A program made the translations under genes and the position numbers. Of a DNA stretch of 64,000 nt, positions 55,462 through 64,000 are shown one piece after another; the first letter of the stretch is position 1, and every line of letters begins with the position of its first letter. The stretch lies in NCBI GenBank assembly GCA_964035015.1, contig OZ036014.1, forward strand, positions 3,332,201-3,396,200. Reading direction: 5' to 3'. Under the pieces are notes generated by a model. The model was not told the DNA's origin, made no database searches, and was given only the letters and a program-made list of their open reading frames with translations. This DNA is from Corallium rubrum (lineage: Eukaryota; Cnidaria; Anthozoa; Scleralcyonacea; Coralliidae).

Positions 55462-57817
55462 TTAGATGTTGGATAGGTAAGTTTCTAGTGATGGGGGCCC
55501 CAGATCAAAATATGCCCCTGTAACGGATCCATAAAGACATGTGTGGCAATTTGTCAACAGAGCTCCAACTTGATAGTACTTTGCCACCGGTTGAAGAAGG
55601 ACTTTAAGATTCTTGTGAAAATTTAAGTATGCAAAATACTGAGTAATTTTTCCAAAGCCCCATTCAACGGATATGCGTACTTTACTCATTTTACGATTAA
55701 AATCTTGTTGTTGATCGGTAAGATTAGCTCCTTTGAAAGGGGAAATGATACTCCGAGCAACCCCATAAGCAGGGTCGCCATATATTACATATGGGTCACC
55801 ATTTGGTTTTGTCAATCTTGCAAGCTTCGGCATTAAATCACTGACGTTTAACATAAAGGCATCATGACGTCTTCCCTCGATTGGTCCAAAAAGGTGTGCA
55901 ATTATACCATTAGGAGCCACCACAGACTAAAAAAAACCCCAAAACAAACAAATAGGTAGCTACAGTACAGTGCCCAATGACTACAACAACTTTTACATTA
56001 TTTAGGGTACACATTTTTAAAGGGTGGTACAATATAGGGGGCTATACCCCTAATCTTTGTAAAGAAAGAAAGAACTAAACTAAAACCCTCCTCTATATTT
56101 TTGAGAAAGGTCCAAAACATTTATAAAAATGCCTGGGGGGACATGATCAATCAATATTGGCCTGCATGCTATTTTATGAATTAGCCACTCAATATTAATT
56201 ATCTCCTTGGCATTGCCTTTGGACAGTTGTAAATGCATCGCTTCAAGACTTACTATTGACAAAAGATTTGCAAGTTTGCACAATGCTCAACTCAACTTTG
56301 AAATAACATACTTGGAATTTTATACAATGCACTCTCTTATGCCCACTGAACATAATGCGTTGATTCCGAATAGGTCTAGCAATGGGCCTGGCAGTTCCAT
56401 CAACAAACCCCCAACATTGGTTAAGAGGAGCCCCCTTTCTATGTATAACCTCAGAAAACAATGCTGGGTCAAGCCATGTTAAATCCAAAGAGGTGAGAAG
56501 ATGAGAAAAGCGCATATACAGGTCGTCTATTATCTAAAGTTAAACAAGACAAAGCAAAGCATAAAAATGGTTTCATTTCATGTTGCCATCTAATATTTAA
56601 AAAAAAACACATTTAAAATGTTAAAATCTACACTGTATGGGAAGCAATAAACACAACACAGAGTAGTTCTTACCAACATGATCACCAACATTGAATAGGG
56701 TTTGTGAAAAAATGTTAAACTAGTACTACAGGTGTCCTTGTAGAGGTCACTGTAGATTTTAGTTAAGTACAGTATATACAGTATACAGTACTTCGGAGTT
56801 TCTTCACTCCACTGTATTTGTGAAAAATCTAAAATATAGTTACCATATTAAAAACCATGCTCATTTCTGGTTCTGCTCTGCCAAAGATGGCTGTAAGATC
56901 ACACCATCGGTTTGGAAAGCTGAGTCGGCGCAACATGATCATTAAAGCTTCCATGCCAGTGTACACAGAGCCTTGGTCACTCGTGTAATATTCTGGTATT
57001 TGCAAGGCTTCCAACAGGCGATGCATATCCTGTTTTTGAAACCTATAATGCCATGAAAAAGTTTACATTGGGCAGTAGCCAATTAGAACATAAACTTAAT
57101 ATACAGTTTAGGTGGAGATAATTATACAACTAATAAGGAATAGGGTTAATAAAATTAAATTAATACAATGATAGTGTGCAGCAATCAAAGAGCATGGCTT
57201 TCTAGTTGACCACTACCTAGTCTATTACATAAAATTAGTTGAGCGTGGTTTATTAAAGTCAAGCTAGTTTAAATAATACTTTAATATATGTGCATGCATA
57301 CAAGGCATATGCATACGCTGACAGTATATTTCCCCCTGTGTTCTTTGTTCAGTTTTTTTTCCTAATTTTGTTTTAAATTAGGGAAACAAGGAATGTGGAG
57401 TAAAGAAAGACATGTATTGCTAGTTCAAGGCTTCAAGCTCTGTCTCAGTAATTAAATATTTCATGTATAAACTTAAAAACAAAAAACGTTTACCAAAAAA
57501 AACTGAAGGAAAAGACTAGTTGCTACCTAAACATTTGCTCGCATTCTGTGTCCATAATTTCCTCTATGTTTATACGAGGTCCAAGGCTACGTGGCTCTGC
57601 AAAACAGCCAAAGGAATCCAACAAGAGCAAGTCCAGTTCATCATCACTGCTTTCAGAGCTACTGCTACCACTGTCGTCAATCAGGGTGACATCTAATAAA
57701 TCTTTCAGGTTTTGCCTAACATCAGTAAAGTACTTTAGTCAGTGATGATAAGTTATTGAAGATTAAAAATTAAAATAAGAACAGCGAGTTGACAACTCAC
57801 CTTCGTGCGATCGCCAT
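55462..57817 (-). CDS. Harbinger DDE transposase (HARBI1-like)
   Basis: Five exons on the minus strand with consistent phases: 57801-57817, 57527-57715, 56844-57042, 56312-56533, 55462-55926; 363 residues. Contains a helix-turn-helix-like region (LIMLRRLSFPNRWCDLTAIF preceding FGRAEPEMS) and the catalytic triad: Asp in CWGFVDGTARPIARP, Asp in YGDPAYG, Glu in VEWGFGKI. An acidic Ser-rich stretch sits near the N-terminus (LIDDSGSSSSESSDDEL). The length is normal for the family and no stop or frameshift was seen. It would cut and paste the element with the help of the SANT-like partner. Confidence 0.85.
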
Positions 57818-58248
57818 CTTGCTTTACATATTTCCCATGATGCTTTGGTACATAGTCACTCGTATCACTCGAATGATCCGATAATCTTAAAAGCCATATT
57901 TACACATACGGCGAACTTCAAACCGCAAACCGCTAGCCGAGGTTTGCGGTTTGCGGGTAAAATAGAAAACGTCAATCTTAAGGTCTCTAATAAATTCCTT
58001 ATTAACCTCACAAGCTCGGTCCGTACGGGAAAATATTTTGCTTGAGATCTTTTGAGTACTTATTATTGTATCTTTGTATTGTACATAGAGTGAAACTCGT
58101 GCGCAAAGATTTTATCTTTGACAAAAAAATTTCTGCCATGCGGTCGGTAACCATGCAAAACCCAATGGGATACCATAACGTGTGCATGCAGCAATTATAC
58201 ACCGGAAAGTGGTTAGTAACCAATAACAACTAACCCAAGTCACCAATA

Positions 58249-58445
58249 CACTGCAAATCCCTAAAAACTTGTTTTAAGGTAAAAAAGTCTTGTTTTAAGA
58301 TTTTCTTGTCCCGTCTGAAAGATAATAATCTTGCTTGACATTAAGATATTTTGTCTTCAAACAAGATTAAATATCTTAAAACAAGAAATGGAATCCTAAA
58401 ATAAGAAAATTTATCTCGACAAGATTTGAAGGTTTTGCAGTGGAT
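58249..58445. repeat. MITE with CACTGCAAA ends
   Basis: CACTGCAAATCCCTAAAAAC and (inverted) CACTGCAAAACCTTCAAATC; the interior has repeated CTTGTTTTAAGAT / ATCTTAAAACAAG motifs. A known type of short hairpin repeat in invertebrates. Confidence 0.75.
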
Positions 58446-58564
58446 ATTTTGAATTGTTCAAAAACAGTCGTTAAACTTTTTATATTTCCTGATCGTGCTC
58501 AAGTAAATGTTCAGGTTAGTAACTGTAGTCTTGACTATATAAATAATGAGATATACACGATCAG

Positions 58565-58624
58565 TCAAGGTCACTGTCATTGACAACTCAGTACACACAC
58601 AGACACATCACACACGTATAAAAA
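58565..58624 (+). promoter_or_regulatory. Core promoter: TCAAGGTCA site and TATA box
   Basis: TCAAGGTCA (58565-58573), the extended half-site used by FTZ-F1/SF-1 and ERR nuclear receptors, lies 43 bases before TATAAAAA (58617-58624), followed by GCTGG. The coding start is 122 bases further. The same pair of motifs precedes the gene at 63389. Confidence 0.55.
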
Positions 58625-58746
58625 GCTGGAGTTTGTAACTTGGGCAAGCATCATTCAAGGTTATCGACGAAGTTAACACTGAACCCGAGAGAAAATCCAC
58701 AGTATAGCAAGAAAGAAACAGGAAAATCTACGGAATTAATACCAGA

Positions 58747-59474
58747 ATGAAAATATACATAGCATTTGTTGTTCTGTTCGGGTTATTTCATCTAAACAAA
58801 GGTAATTCGAGGGAACTGATTTAGCAATTTACGAACTAGGGAAGCTTGTGTTTATGTCAGTGTATACTAGGCAGAATTCATTACTGCATAGGTTTGTATG
58901 TGGTTTTGATTGGGTCATTACTTTTCATGTTGCTATAGGTTGTCGCAGAATAGAAAGGCGCCAACCACGACCTACAAATCCCAAAATTATTGTCCCCACA
59001 ACAGCAGCGGCACAGACTCAGGAGACTACCAAAAGAGCTACAACACAAAGTGCTGAGGTCACGACAACTGAGAAAGCAACAACTGTACCACAAGCAACAA
59101 CACAAAACTCTGAAGTAACAGCTGTACCACCAGAAACAACAAAAAGAGCCGAAGTTAATACGACAACTGAGAAGGCAACAACTGTACCACCAGCAACAAC
59201 ACAAAACTCCGCTGAAGTCACGGCAACGGAAAGAAATGTTGCTGAAACAACTGGACAGAGTAATGCCGACACTACTTCCCAGTCTGCACAACTCACACGC
59301 CCGTCCTCACTATTTGGCTTTCAAAAATCCGGGTTTGGACTACCAAACGTTGTAAACACTGAATCATGTACAGAAGATTTGAATGGAACATGTAGCGAAG
59401 AGTGTCAAGATAATGAATATCGAAGAGGAAGATTTGATTGCCAAGGAGTGACGGACTGTTGTGTGTTAAGATAA
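58747..59474 (+). CDS. Secreted Thr-rich protein with beta-defensin-like C-terminus
   Basis: Two exons, 58747-58801 and 58939-59474, phase-1 intron; 196 residues. Residues 1-18 are a signal peptide (KIYIAFVVLFGLF). The mature protein starts with an Arg-rich stretch (CRRIERRQPRP), continues with about 110 residues of Thr/Glu/Ala-rich repeats (TTEKATTVP..ATTQNS, two to three copies), likely O-glycosylated, and ends in 35 residues with six cysteines spaced C-x7-C-x3-C-x11-C-x5-C-C, which fits the beta-defensin pattern and resembles big-defensin domains. A secreted antimicrobial or mucus-bound defence protein is a reasonable inference; a venom-type peptide cannot be excluded. No homologue is recognised by name. 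Confidence 0.75.
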
Positions 59475-59766
59475 ATAATTAATGAAAACTTACTTGCTAC
59501 CTATTTAAAACTTATTCAAAACTTTTTAAAATTTATTGAAAACTTATTATTTAAAATCTATTTAGAACTTATTCAGGCTACATATTTCGGAAACATGTAT
59601 TAATTCCAGTAAAAAAAACTAATATTAAAGAAAATTTTTTTATGATTTTCCATAGGCGTACGAGCAAAATTTTGTAGGGGGGGGGGGGGGCTGAACATAA
59701 TTTGCCCGAATGAATTGTGACGTCATATGACGTCATATCGTGAGGCTATCAACAACATAACCCCCT

Positions 59767-60391
59767 CATTACCAGAAATTTGGGCCATTTGTGCCGCAGC
59801 GGCTATATTCGCCTAATAATATAATTATGTATTCTAGAATTTCTAATGAGTGTGATTCTACTGTATTCTAGTGTTTCTCATTATTCAGGTCATTGAGTTC
59901 TTTAGAATTCGCCGAAATCGTGCACAAAAAGGACTGTGAAATCAAGCAAGTTCAAACGCTTTGGGAAGTACTATGCTAGAGATAAATGAGGACCTTTATG
60001 TGCTCTTGAAGTAGACTGACTCATGCCGAATGCAACGCGAGTCGGGCACTTCGCATCGCCCGTAACGTTGTTGGTCAATTTGGCCAATTTCTAGAACCTG
60101 TTTGCAAAGATTACTATGGCTAACACTACGGATAGTGGCGCTTTCAGTGCAAAAATAAGACGAGCTAGGGAAGTACTTTGTCGTCGAAGTAAGCAAACGT
60201 TTTTTAGTTATAACTGTTCCTTAGTCCATGCTGAAGTCAAATGGAGTCGGGCAAAGAAGAAATATGTCACCGTTTAGGAAAAATTTGAATTATTATGTGC
60301 TCTCCTTATTATTTACTGTTGAGAATCTCCATTATTATGGTCCTTAATACGCACGCGCGCCACCATCTTGTCCCAAATTTCTGGTAATGTA
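59767..60391. mobile_element. MITE nested in the hAT relative
   Basis: Inverted ends CATTACCAGAAATTTGGG. Its position is shown by comparison with the uninterrupted copy at 21300-21330. Confidence 0.7.
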
Positions 60392-60520
60392 AAGGACAAG
60401 AATTTCCATCGTTATCCCTACTGTGTTATCCCTAATAGGTTTCCCTTTAAAAGCAAGAACATTATAGAGGAATTAGGATTAGAATTAGCCATTACAAGCT
60501 TAAGGGTCAAAGTTCATTAC

Positions 60521-61035
60521 GCCAAAATTTAAGCGGGACCTGAGCCACATCTGACTTTAAGCGGGCTTAAAATGTCCGTGTAAACAGATCGGCGTTAAAT
60601 TAATCGCGATTAGTTTGCACCACGCGAAGGAGGTGGATTAAACTGAGCACAATCAGTTAATCGTGCTTAACTTGGCCGTGTAAACGCAACGGGACTGAAA
60701 AACGCTTGCTATTAATACGGTGTTATTAATACGATAAAATGTATTTTTTTTGCCCTGCTGTGGAAGCTTCCATCTCGTTATTCTTTGTTCCTTTGTTTCT
60801 TTCTTTCTTTTAGCTATTACTCTTTCTCGTGTACCGATGTCTTCCGTTGTTCTTTAACGCACGCTACCCACACGAAGCTTCCAAAACGAAAAATATAGCT
60901 CGTCCGCCAGGTTGAATAATGGTGTACGTGTTTTAGTAAGGGATTATTAAATGACCGTGTAAACGCACCAAGGTGGCGCATTTTGAGCACGCTTAACTTA
61001 AGCGTGCTTAAATTTTGGCCGTGTAAAGACGGCTT
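60521..61035. mobile_element. Second nested MITE, GTGTAAAC-rich
   Basis: CCAAAATTTAAGCGGG at the left and GCTTAAATTTTGGCCGTGTA at the right, inverted, with several internal CCGTGTAAAC and GCTTAA motifs. Inserted relative to the copy at 21430-21470. Confidence 0.65.
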
Positions 61036-61380
61036 TAGATGGGGTTATACGATAGGTTAACAACAAGGTAACCACGTGTTGCATCACAAAGTGGCCGGAA
61101 ATGGGAGCCTGATACTCCGTCATTAGTACACTGGCACGCGAAGTAGTTGCACGGAGTCTCTGGAGCCCGTAAAAAACTCTTCTTTTATCAACCACCATCC
61201 CACCGATCATTCAACGGTCCAAATACTAAATTTCTTTCCACAATCGTTATATTGGTGTGATGAGTGCAAGCTATCCCGAGGGGGTGGTCCGTCCAAGATG
61301 TCACCTGCTCAGCGGATCTTGACCTTATCGCAAATACCACTTCTCGTCCCAGGCTTCCCCCTCGCTCAACAGCTTGCACG

Positions 61381-61490
61381 TAACACTTTGAGGCCCGCCT
61401 GGACCTCTCCCTGTGCTGAATAAAACCGTCTGGCGTAAGCGTTAGCCAGAGTAAAATACTAAAGACTCGTCGTCAGGCTTCAAGGTGTTA
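61381..61490. repeat. Palindromic MITE, TTAACACTTTGA family
   Basis: TAACACTTTGAGGCCCGCCT, CTGAATAAAACCGTCTGGCG, GTTAGCCAGAGTAAAATACT, then GGCTTCAAGGTGTTAA; keeps the TCTGGC..GTTAGCCAGA stem. Confidence 0.8.
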
Positions 61491-62203
61491 ATAGAGGTGA
61501 AATGAGAAATCGTCCCCAAGACAATAGCCAAACAAACTGTAGGTCACCCTTTTCTTGACCGGATGCTCGAACTGAAATATGGGAAATATTTTTTGGCTTC
61601 CGCTAACCGAACTTTCTATTTTAAAACCATTCTTAGACATGAATAAGAGAACAACTTAATTTGTCCAACAACTTTATTTTTATTTAATTAAAATAACTTT
61701 CTTTTATAAAAATCACTTCTGAGTCAGTTTTACATTTTTTCTTACATCAGCCAGGAGAAGAAACATTTTATGATTTTCACTCAATCAAGCGAGAAAAAAG
61801 TGTGAGAAAATCACCTAGCGTTCGAGCCGAGGGGGGGGGGGGGCTCTTATTATTATCGAGAGAGCTTATGCAAACAAGACGCTAAAGAACGATATGCAAA
61901 GGATAATTGACAATTTCGGACAGCAACATAATCGCAGTTCTTATTTCTTCTAACACATTTGATTCCCGAATCCCGACTAATTCGTCATTTGTATGAACAA
62001 ATACTTCTCGAAACTAGCGCCGTGAGACAAGCACATATTATTAACAATATAATAACATGTAGTTATGTACCTTTTTCCTTTCTTCGTAAATAATTGTAAT
62101 CATATAGTTGAAGTGGTCAAGTGGCTAACGCCCTAACGCCTACTTAACAACTAACGTTCACATACTTACCCGTATGGAAGGTTAAAACCTTAAAAATCTC
62201 TCA

Positions 62204-62530
62204 TTAACACGTTGAAGCCTGAAGACGAGTCTTTAGTATTTTATTCTGGCTAACACCAGACGATTTTATTCAGCACAGGGAGAGGCCCAGGCCTCAAAGT
62301 GTTAAAACCTATCTCTTTAACACTTTGAAGCCTGAAGACGAGTCTTTAGTATTTTATTCTGGCTAACACCAGACGATTTTATTCAGCACAGGGAGAGGCC
62401 CAGGCCTCAAAGTGTTAAAACCTATCTCTTTAACACTTTGAAGCCTGTAGACGAATCTTTAATATTTTATCTGGCTAACGCCAGACGATTTTATTCAGCA
62501 CAGGGAGAGGTCCAGACCTCAAAGGGTTAA
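62204..62530. repeat. Three tandem copies of the TTAACACTTTGA MITE
   Basis: Copies at 62204-62305, 62317-62418 and 62429-62530, each bounded by TTAA and separated by 11-base AAACCTATCTC-like spacers. Each has TCTGGCTAACACCAGACGAT, AATAAAATA and CCAGGCCTCAAAGTGTTAA. The first two are nearly identical. Confidence 0.88.
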
Positions 62531-62577
62531 GTATGTTCAGTATTTTTTGACATATTACAGATATATTTGATATATTG

Positions 62578-62800
62578 GGGGATCACGGGTGGCCTGTGCT
62601 GTTAACGCGCTGCCTCTCACCAAAAGTTAAGCCCGGTTAGTACTTGGATGGGTGACCGCTTGGGCATGACCCCGTTGCCGAGCTGGAAACTAATGTGAGT
62701 AGAGTTGTAGTTGATCTCTCCTGTGCTTCGAGGGTTTTTCGCCGGCATCTCTGGTTTTCCTCCCTCCGCAAAACCAACACTTACATCATGGTAGTCCTCT
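62578..62800 (+). repeat. 5S rRNA-derived SINE (copy 3, best preserved)
   Basis: AGTTAAGCCCGGTTAGTACT then TGGATGGGTGACCGCTTGGG, a close match to the 3' half of metazoan 5S rRNA including the polymerase III C-box, preceded by GGGGATCACGGGTGGCCTGT and followed by the shared body (GTGAGTAGAGTT, CTCTCCTGTGCTTCGAGGGT, TTTTCCTCCCTCCGCAAAAC). Confidence 0.88.
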
Positions 62801-63252
62801 TCAATTGGGGCATTTCGCTCTGTTTGACCACCAGTTGCAATAGGCGATAGAGTTATTAAAGAAAAACCTCTTCCCATCCCAAACAAATGATTTCCTAGGG
62901 TTAGGCTCGGAAACAAACTTTCTTATCCAGCTAACCACATTAATTCACTGCTGAAGGTACTGATATGGGAACGACTATTCTCCGGATGTTTTAAGAGTAG
63001 GGGTGTGGGCATGACTGCACGCAATCAAGTGACGTGTCACGATTGAACGGTCCAAGCTAAGCTTTCTCGAATATTAATTATTCTGATACTTTTAATAGTA
63101 TCTATTAGTTCTAATTAAGAATGATGTGCCAGGATAGAATATTCTTAATTCGTCATTGTGGTTCATTGCGGTACGGTTGAAGCAACAGGAAGTAGGGAAT
63201 ACGCCACATTGCGTAGTTAACTCAACTTAACCAAATAAGGTAACCAGGGTTC

Positions 63253-63286
63253 TCAAGGTCACTAGCAGTATTATATATAAAGCTGG
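63253..63286 (+). promoter_or_regulatory. Core promoter: TCAAGGTCA site and TATA box
   Basis: TCAAGGTCA at 63253-63261 and TATATAAAGCTGG at 63274-63286, about 103 bases before the Met at 63389. Same motifs, same order as at 58565-58624. Confidence 0.55.
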
Positions 63287-63388
63287 CACACCAATCAATC
63301 AATCATACCGAACAGATATCGTGCACTATACAGCATTACTGAAGACAGAAGAGCAGAGAAGAGAATCATATTTGATCATACCGTAATT

Positions 63389-64000
63389 ATGAAGTATTCA
63401 GTTCTACTTCTCCTTGCTGTCCTGAGTTTGGTCGTAGTACTCAACCAAGGTGAGAATTTGAATGTAACATCGTAACAAAAGCCAGAGTTGTGTTTTGTTT
63501 TAAATATATAATATCGTTCTTTCAAGTCTGACTTCTTTGTTTATTTATTAAACTAAACTAAACTAAACTAAACTAAACTAAACTAAACTAAACTAAACTA
63601 AACTATATCATGTTCTAGGGATTTTTGGTGAAGGAAAATTCGAGTGTAGAATATATACATTTTAAGACCAAACCGGGACCAGTTGCGAAAAATGCAACTA
63701 CACAGGCCTTCCGGCAGGAATTGAACCCACGACCTTACGATTCTAGTGCAATGCTCTGACCACTGAGCCACGGAGGCCGTTGCCGAGAGCATGATCGCGA
63801 GTTCTATATATATTAAGGTGGTAATGCCAGGAGAGAATTGGGTTTATTAGAAGTAATATTGGGCATTTCACTCTGGTATCCCTAGAAGTCCAGTGAGGGT
63901 CATTGGAAACCGGAGTACGCGTGGGAATTTCGCGCTGACAGCACATATATTAATGATTTCTTTTGGACTCTTTTTTCAGCATGTTCAGGTAGCGGTGGTC
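63389..64000 (+). CDS. Small secreted protein, partial
   Basis: Exon 1, 63389-63449, encodes a 20-residue signal peptide (MKYSVLLLLLAV...NQ). Exon 2 begins at 63980 after TTTTTTCAG and reads ACSGSGG before the window ends. The phase-1 intron after the signal peptide matches the gene at 58747. The mature part lies outside the window, so function is unknown; a related secreted peptide is likely by promoter and exon structure. The intron holds a (AAACT)n array and a tRNA SINE. Confidence 0.6.
63549..63604. repeat. (AAACT)n pentanucleotide array
   Basis: About 11 perfect copies in intron 1 of the gene at 63389. Confidence 0.95.
63662..63785 (-). repeat. tRNA-derived SINE, second type
   Basis: Reverse complement: CGGCCTCCGTGGCTCAGTGG, TCAGAGCATTGCACTAG, GTGGGTTCAATTCCTGCCGG. 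A-box and B-box are intact. Head differs from the 21013 type, so this is another family. In intron 1 of the gene at 63389. Confidence 0.8.

Larger units (their letters stand above)
52834..57977. mobile_element. PIF/Harbinger transposon, apparently complete
   Basis: About 5.1 kb. Imperfect inverted ends: GATTGACGTTTTCCCTCG with CCCGCGAACCGCAAACCTC at the left, complement of GAGGTTTGCGGTTTGCGGGT and GAAAACGTCAATC at the right. TTAA lies at both outer edges (52830-52833, 57978-57981); PIF/Harbinger normally leaves TWA, and since TTAA is palindromic the exact end is ambiguous. Carries the two genes typical of the superfamily, in convergent orientation: a SANT/Myb-like protein and a DDE transposase, both without visible inactivating changes. 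Confidence 0.85.
59652..62140. mobile_element. Rearranged relative of the 21198-22722 hAT element
   Basis: Starts CATAGGCGTACGAGCAAAAT like the element at 21198 and follows it (CTGAACATAATTTGCCCGAA, GTGAGGCTATCAACAACATA, TTATCCCTACT, GAGGAATTAGGATTAGAATT, GGTAACCACGTGTTGCATCA, GGGGTGGTC). It is interrupted by two nested MITEs (59767-60391 and 60521-61035) and a TTAA-family MITE (61381-61490). From about 61858 the sequence runs in inverted orientation relative to the first copy (TATGCAAACAAGACGCTAAA to ACTTGACCACTTC reversed), so a rearrangement occurred. No matching right end. Confidence 0.75.

Noticed and set aside
62617-62700. 5S rRNA gene
   Set aside because: Only the interior promoter part resembles 5S; the 5' half is different and the sequence continues into a shared repeat body.
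63690-63780. tRNA gene on -
   Set aside because: A- and B-boxes are present but no foldable cloverleaf or acceptor stem is seen; same for 21013-21090.

Overview
The window is an AT-rich, intron-rich animal genome segment crowded with transposable elements. GT-AG introns, signal-peptide exons with phase-1 introns, a forkhead gene, a PRP38-type splicing factor and an EVI5-type RabGAP place it in Metazoa. The repeat mix (Belpao LTR element, PIF/Harbinger, hAT, pogo/Tigger-like DNA elements, 5S-derived and tRNA-derived SINEs, very many fold-back MITEs) and the small secreted cysteine-rich genes suggest a cnidarian or similar marine invertebrate. That taxonomic placement is inference only.

Host genes, left to right: an intronless forkhead transcription factor (8117-9025, -); a six-exon PRPF38B-like splicing factor with an RS tail (12785-18955, +); a 13-exon EVI5-like TBC-domain RabGAP (25815-35837, +); a multi-pass membrane protein, perhaps related to PRRT3/PRRT4, broken by one frameshift and followed by a partial 3' duplication (39799-40856, -); a two-exon secreted Thr-rich protein ending in a six-cysteine domain with beta-defensin-like spacing (58747-59474, +); and the first exons of a second small secreted protein running off the right edge (63389-64000, +). 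The last two share a TCAAGGTCA site, a TATA box followed by AGCTGG, and a phase-1 intron after the signal peptide.

Mobile DNA: 185-6943 is a young, nearly complete Bel-Pao retrotransposon (LTRs differing by one base, 5-bp target duplication CTTCT) that landed in what looks like a polypyrimidine tract before a splice acceptor. 52.83-57.98 kb is a PIF/Harbinger element with both expected genes apparently open: a SANT/Myb-like coiled-coil protein and a five-exon DDE transposase. Several hAT elements are present, with 8-bp or 6-bp target duplications; one sits inside a mariner-type MITE and another inside a tRNA SINE. A 2-kb hAT-type element at 45974-47995 carries two apparently identical 350-bp inverted arms around a GC-rich core with outward-facing splice donors. 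Many palindromic MITEs occur, including a family with a shared TCTGGCGTTAGCCAGA stem (about ten copies, three in tandem at 62.2-62.5 kb).

Simple repeats are prominent: a CAT/CAC-rich array and a ~20-bp minisatellite inside EVI5-like introns, a ~500-bp GAGTA array, and TATTC, GAGT, TA, AGTCT and AAACT arrays. Stretches not listed as features showed nothing recognisable. Exon joins were derived by eye from splice sites, reading phase and remembered family similarity; no searches were run.
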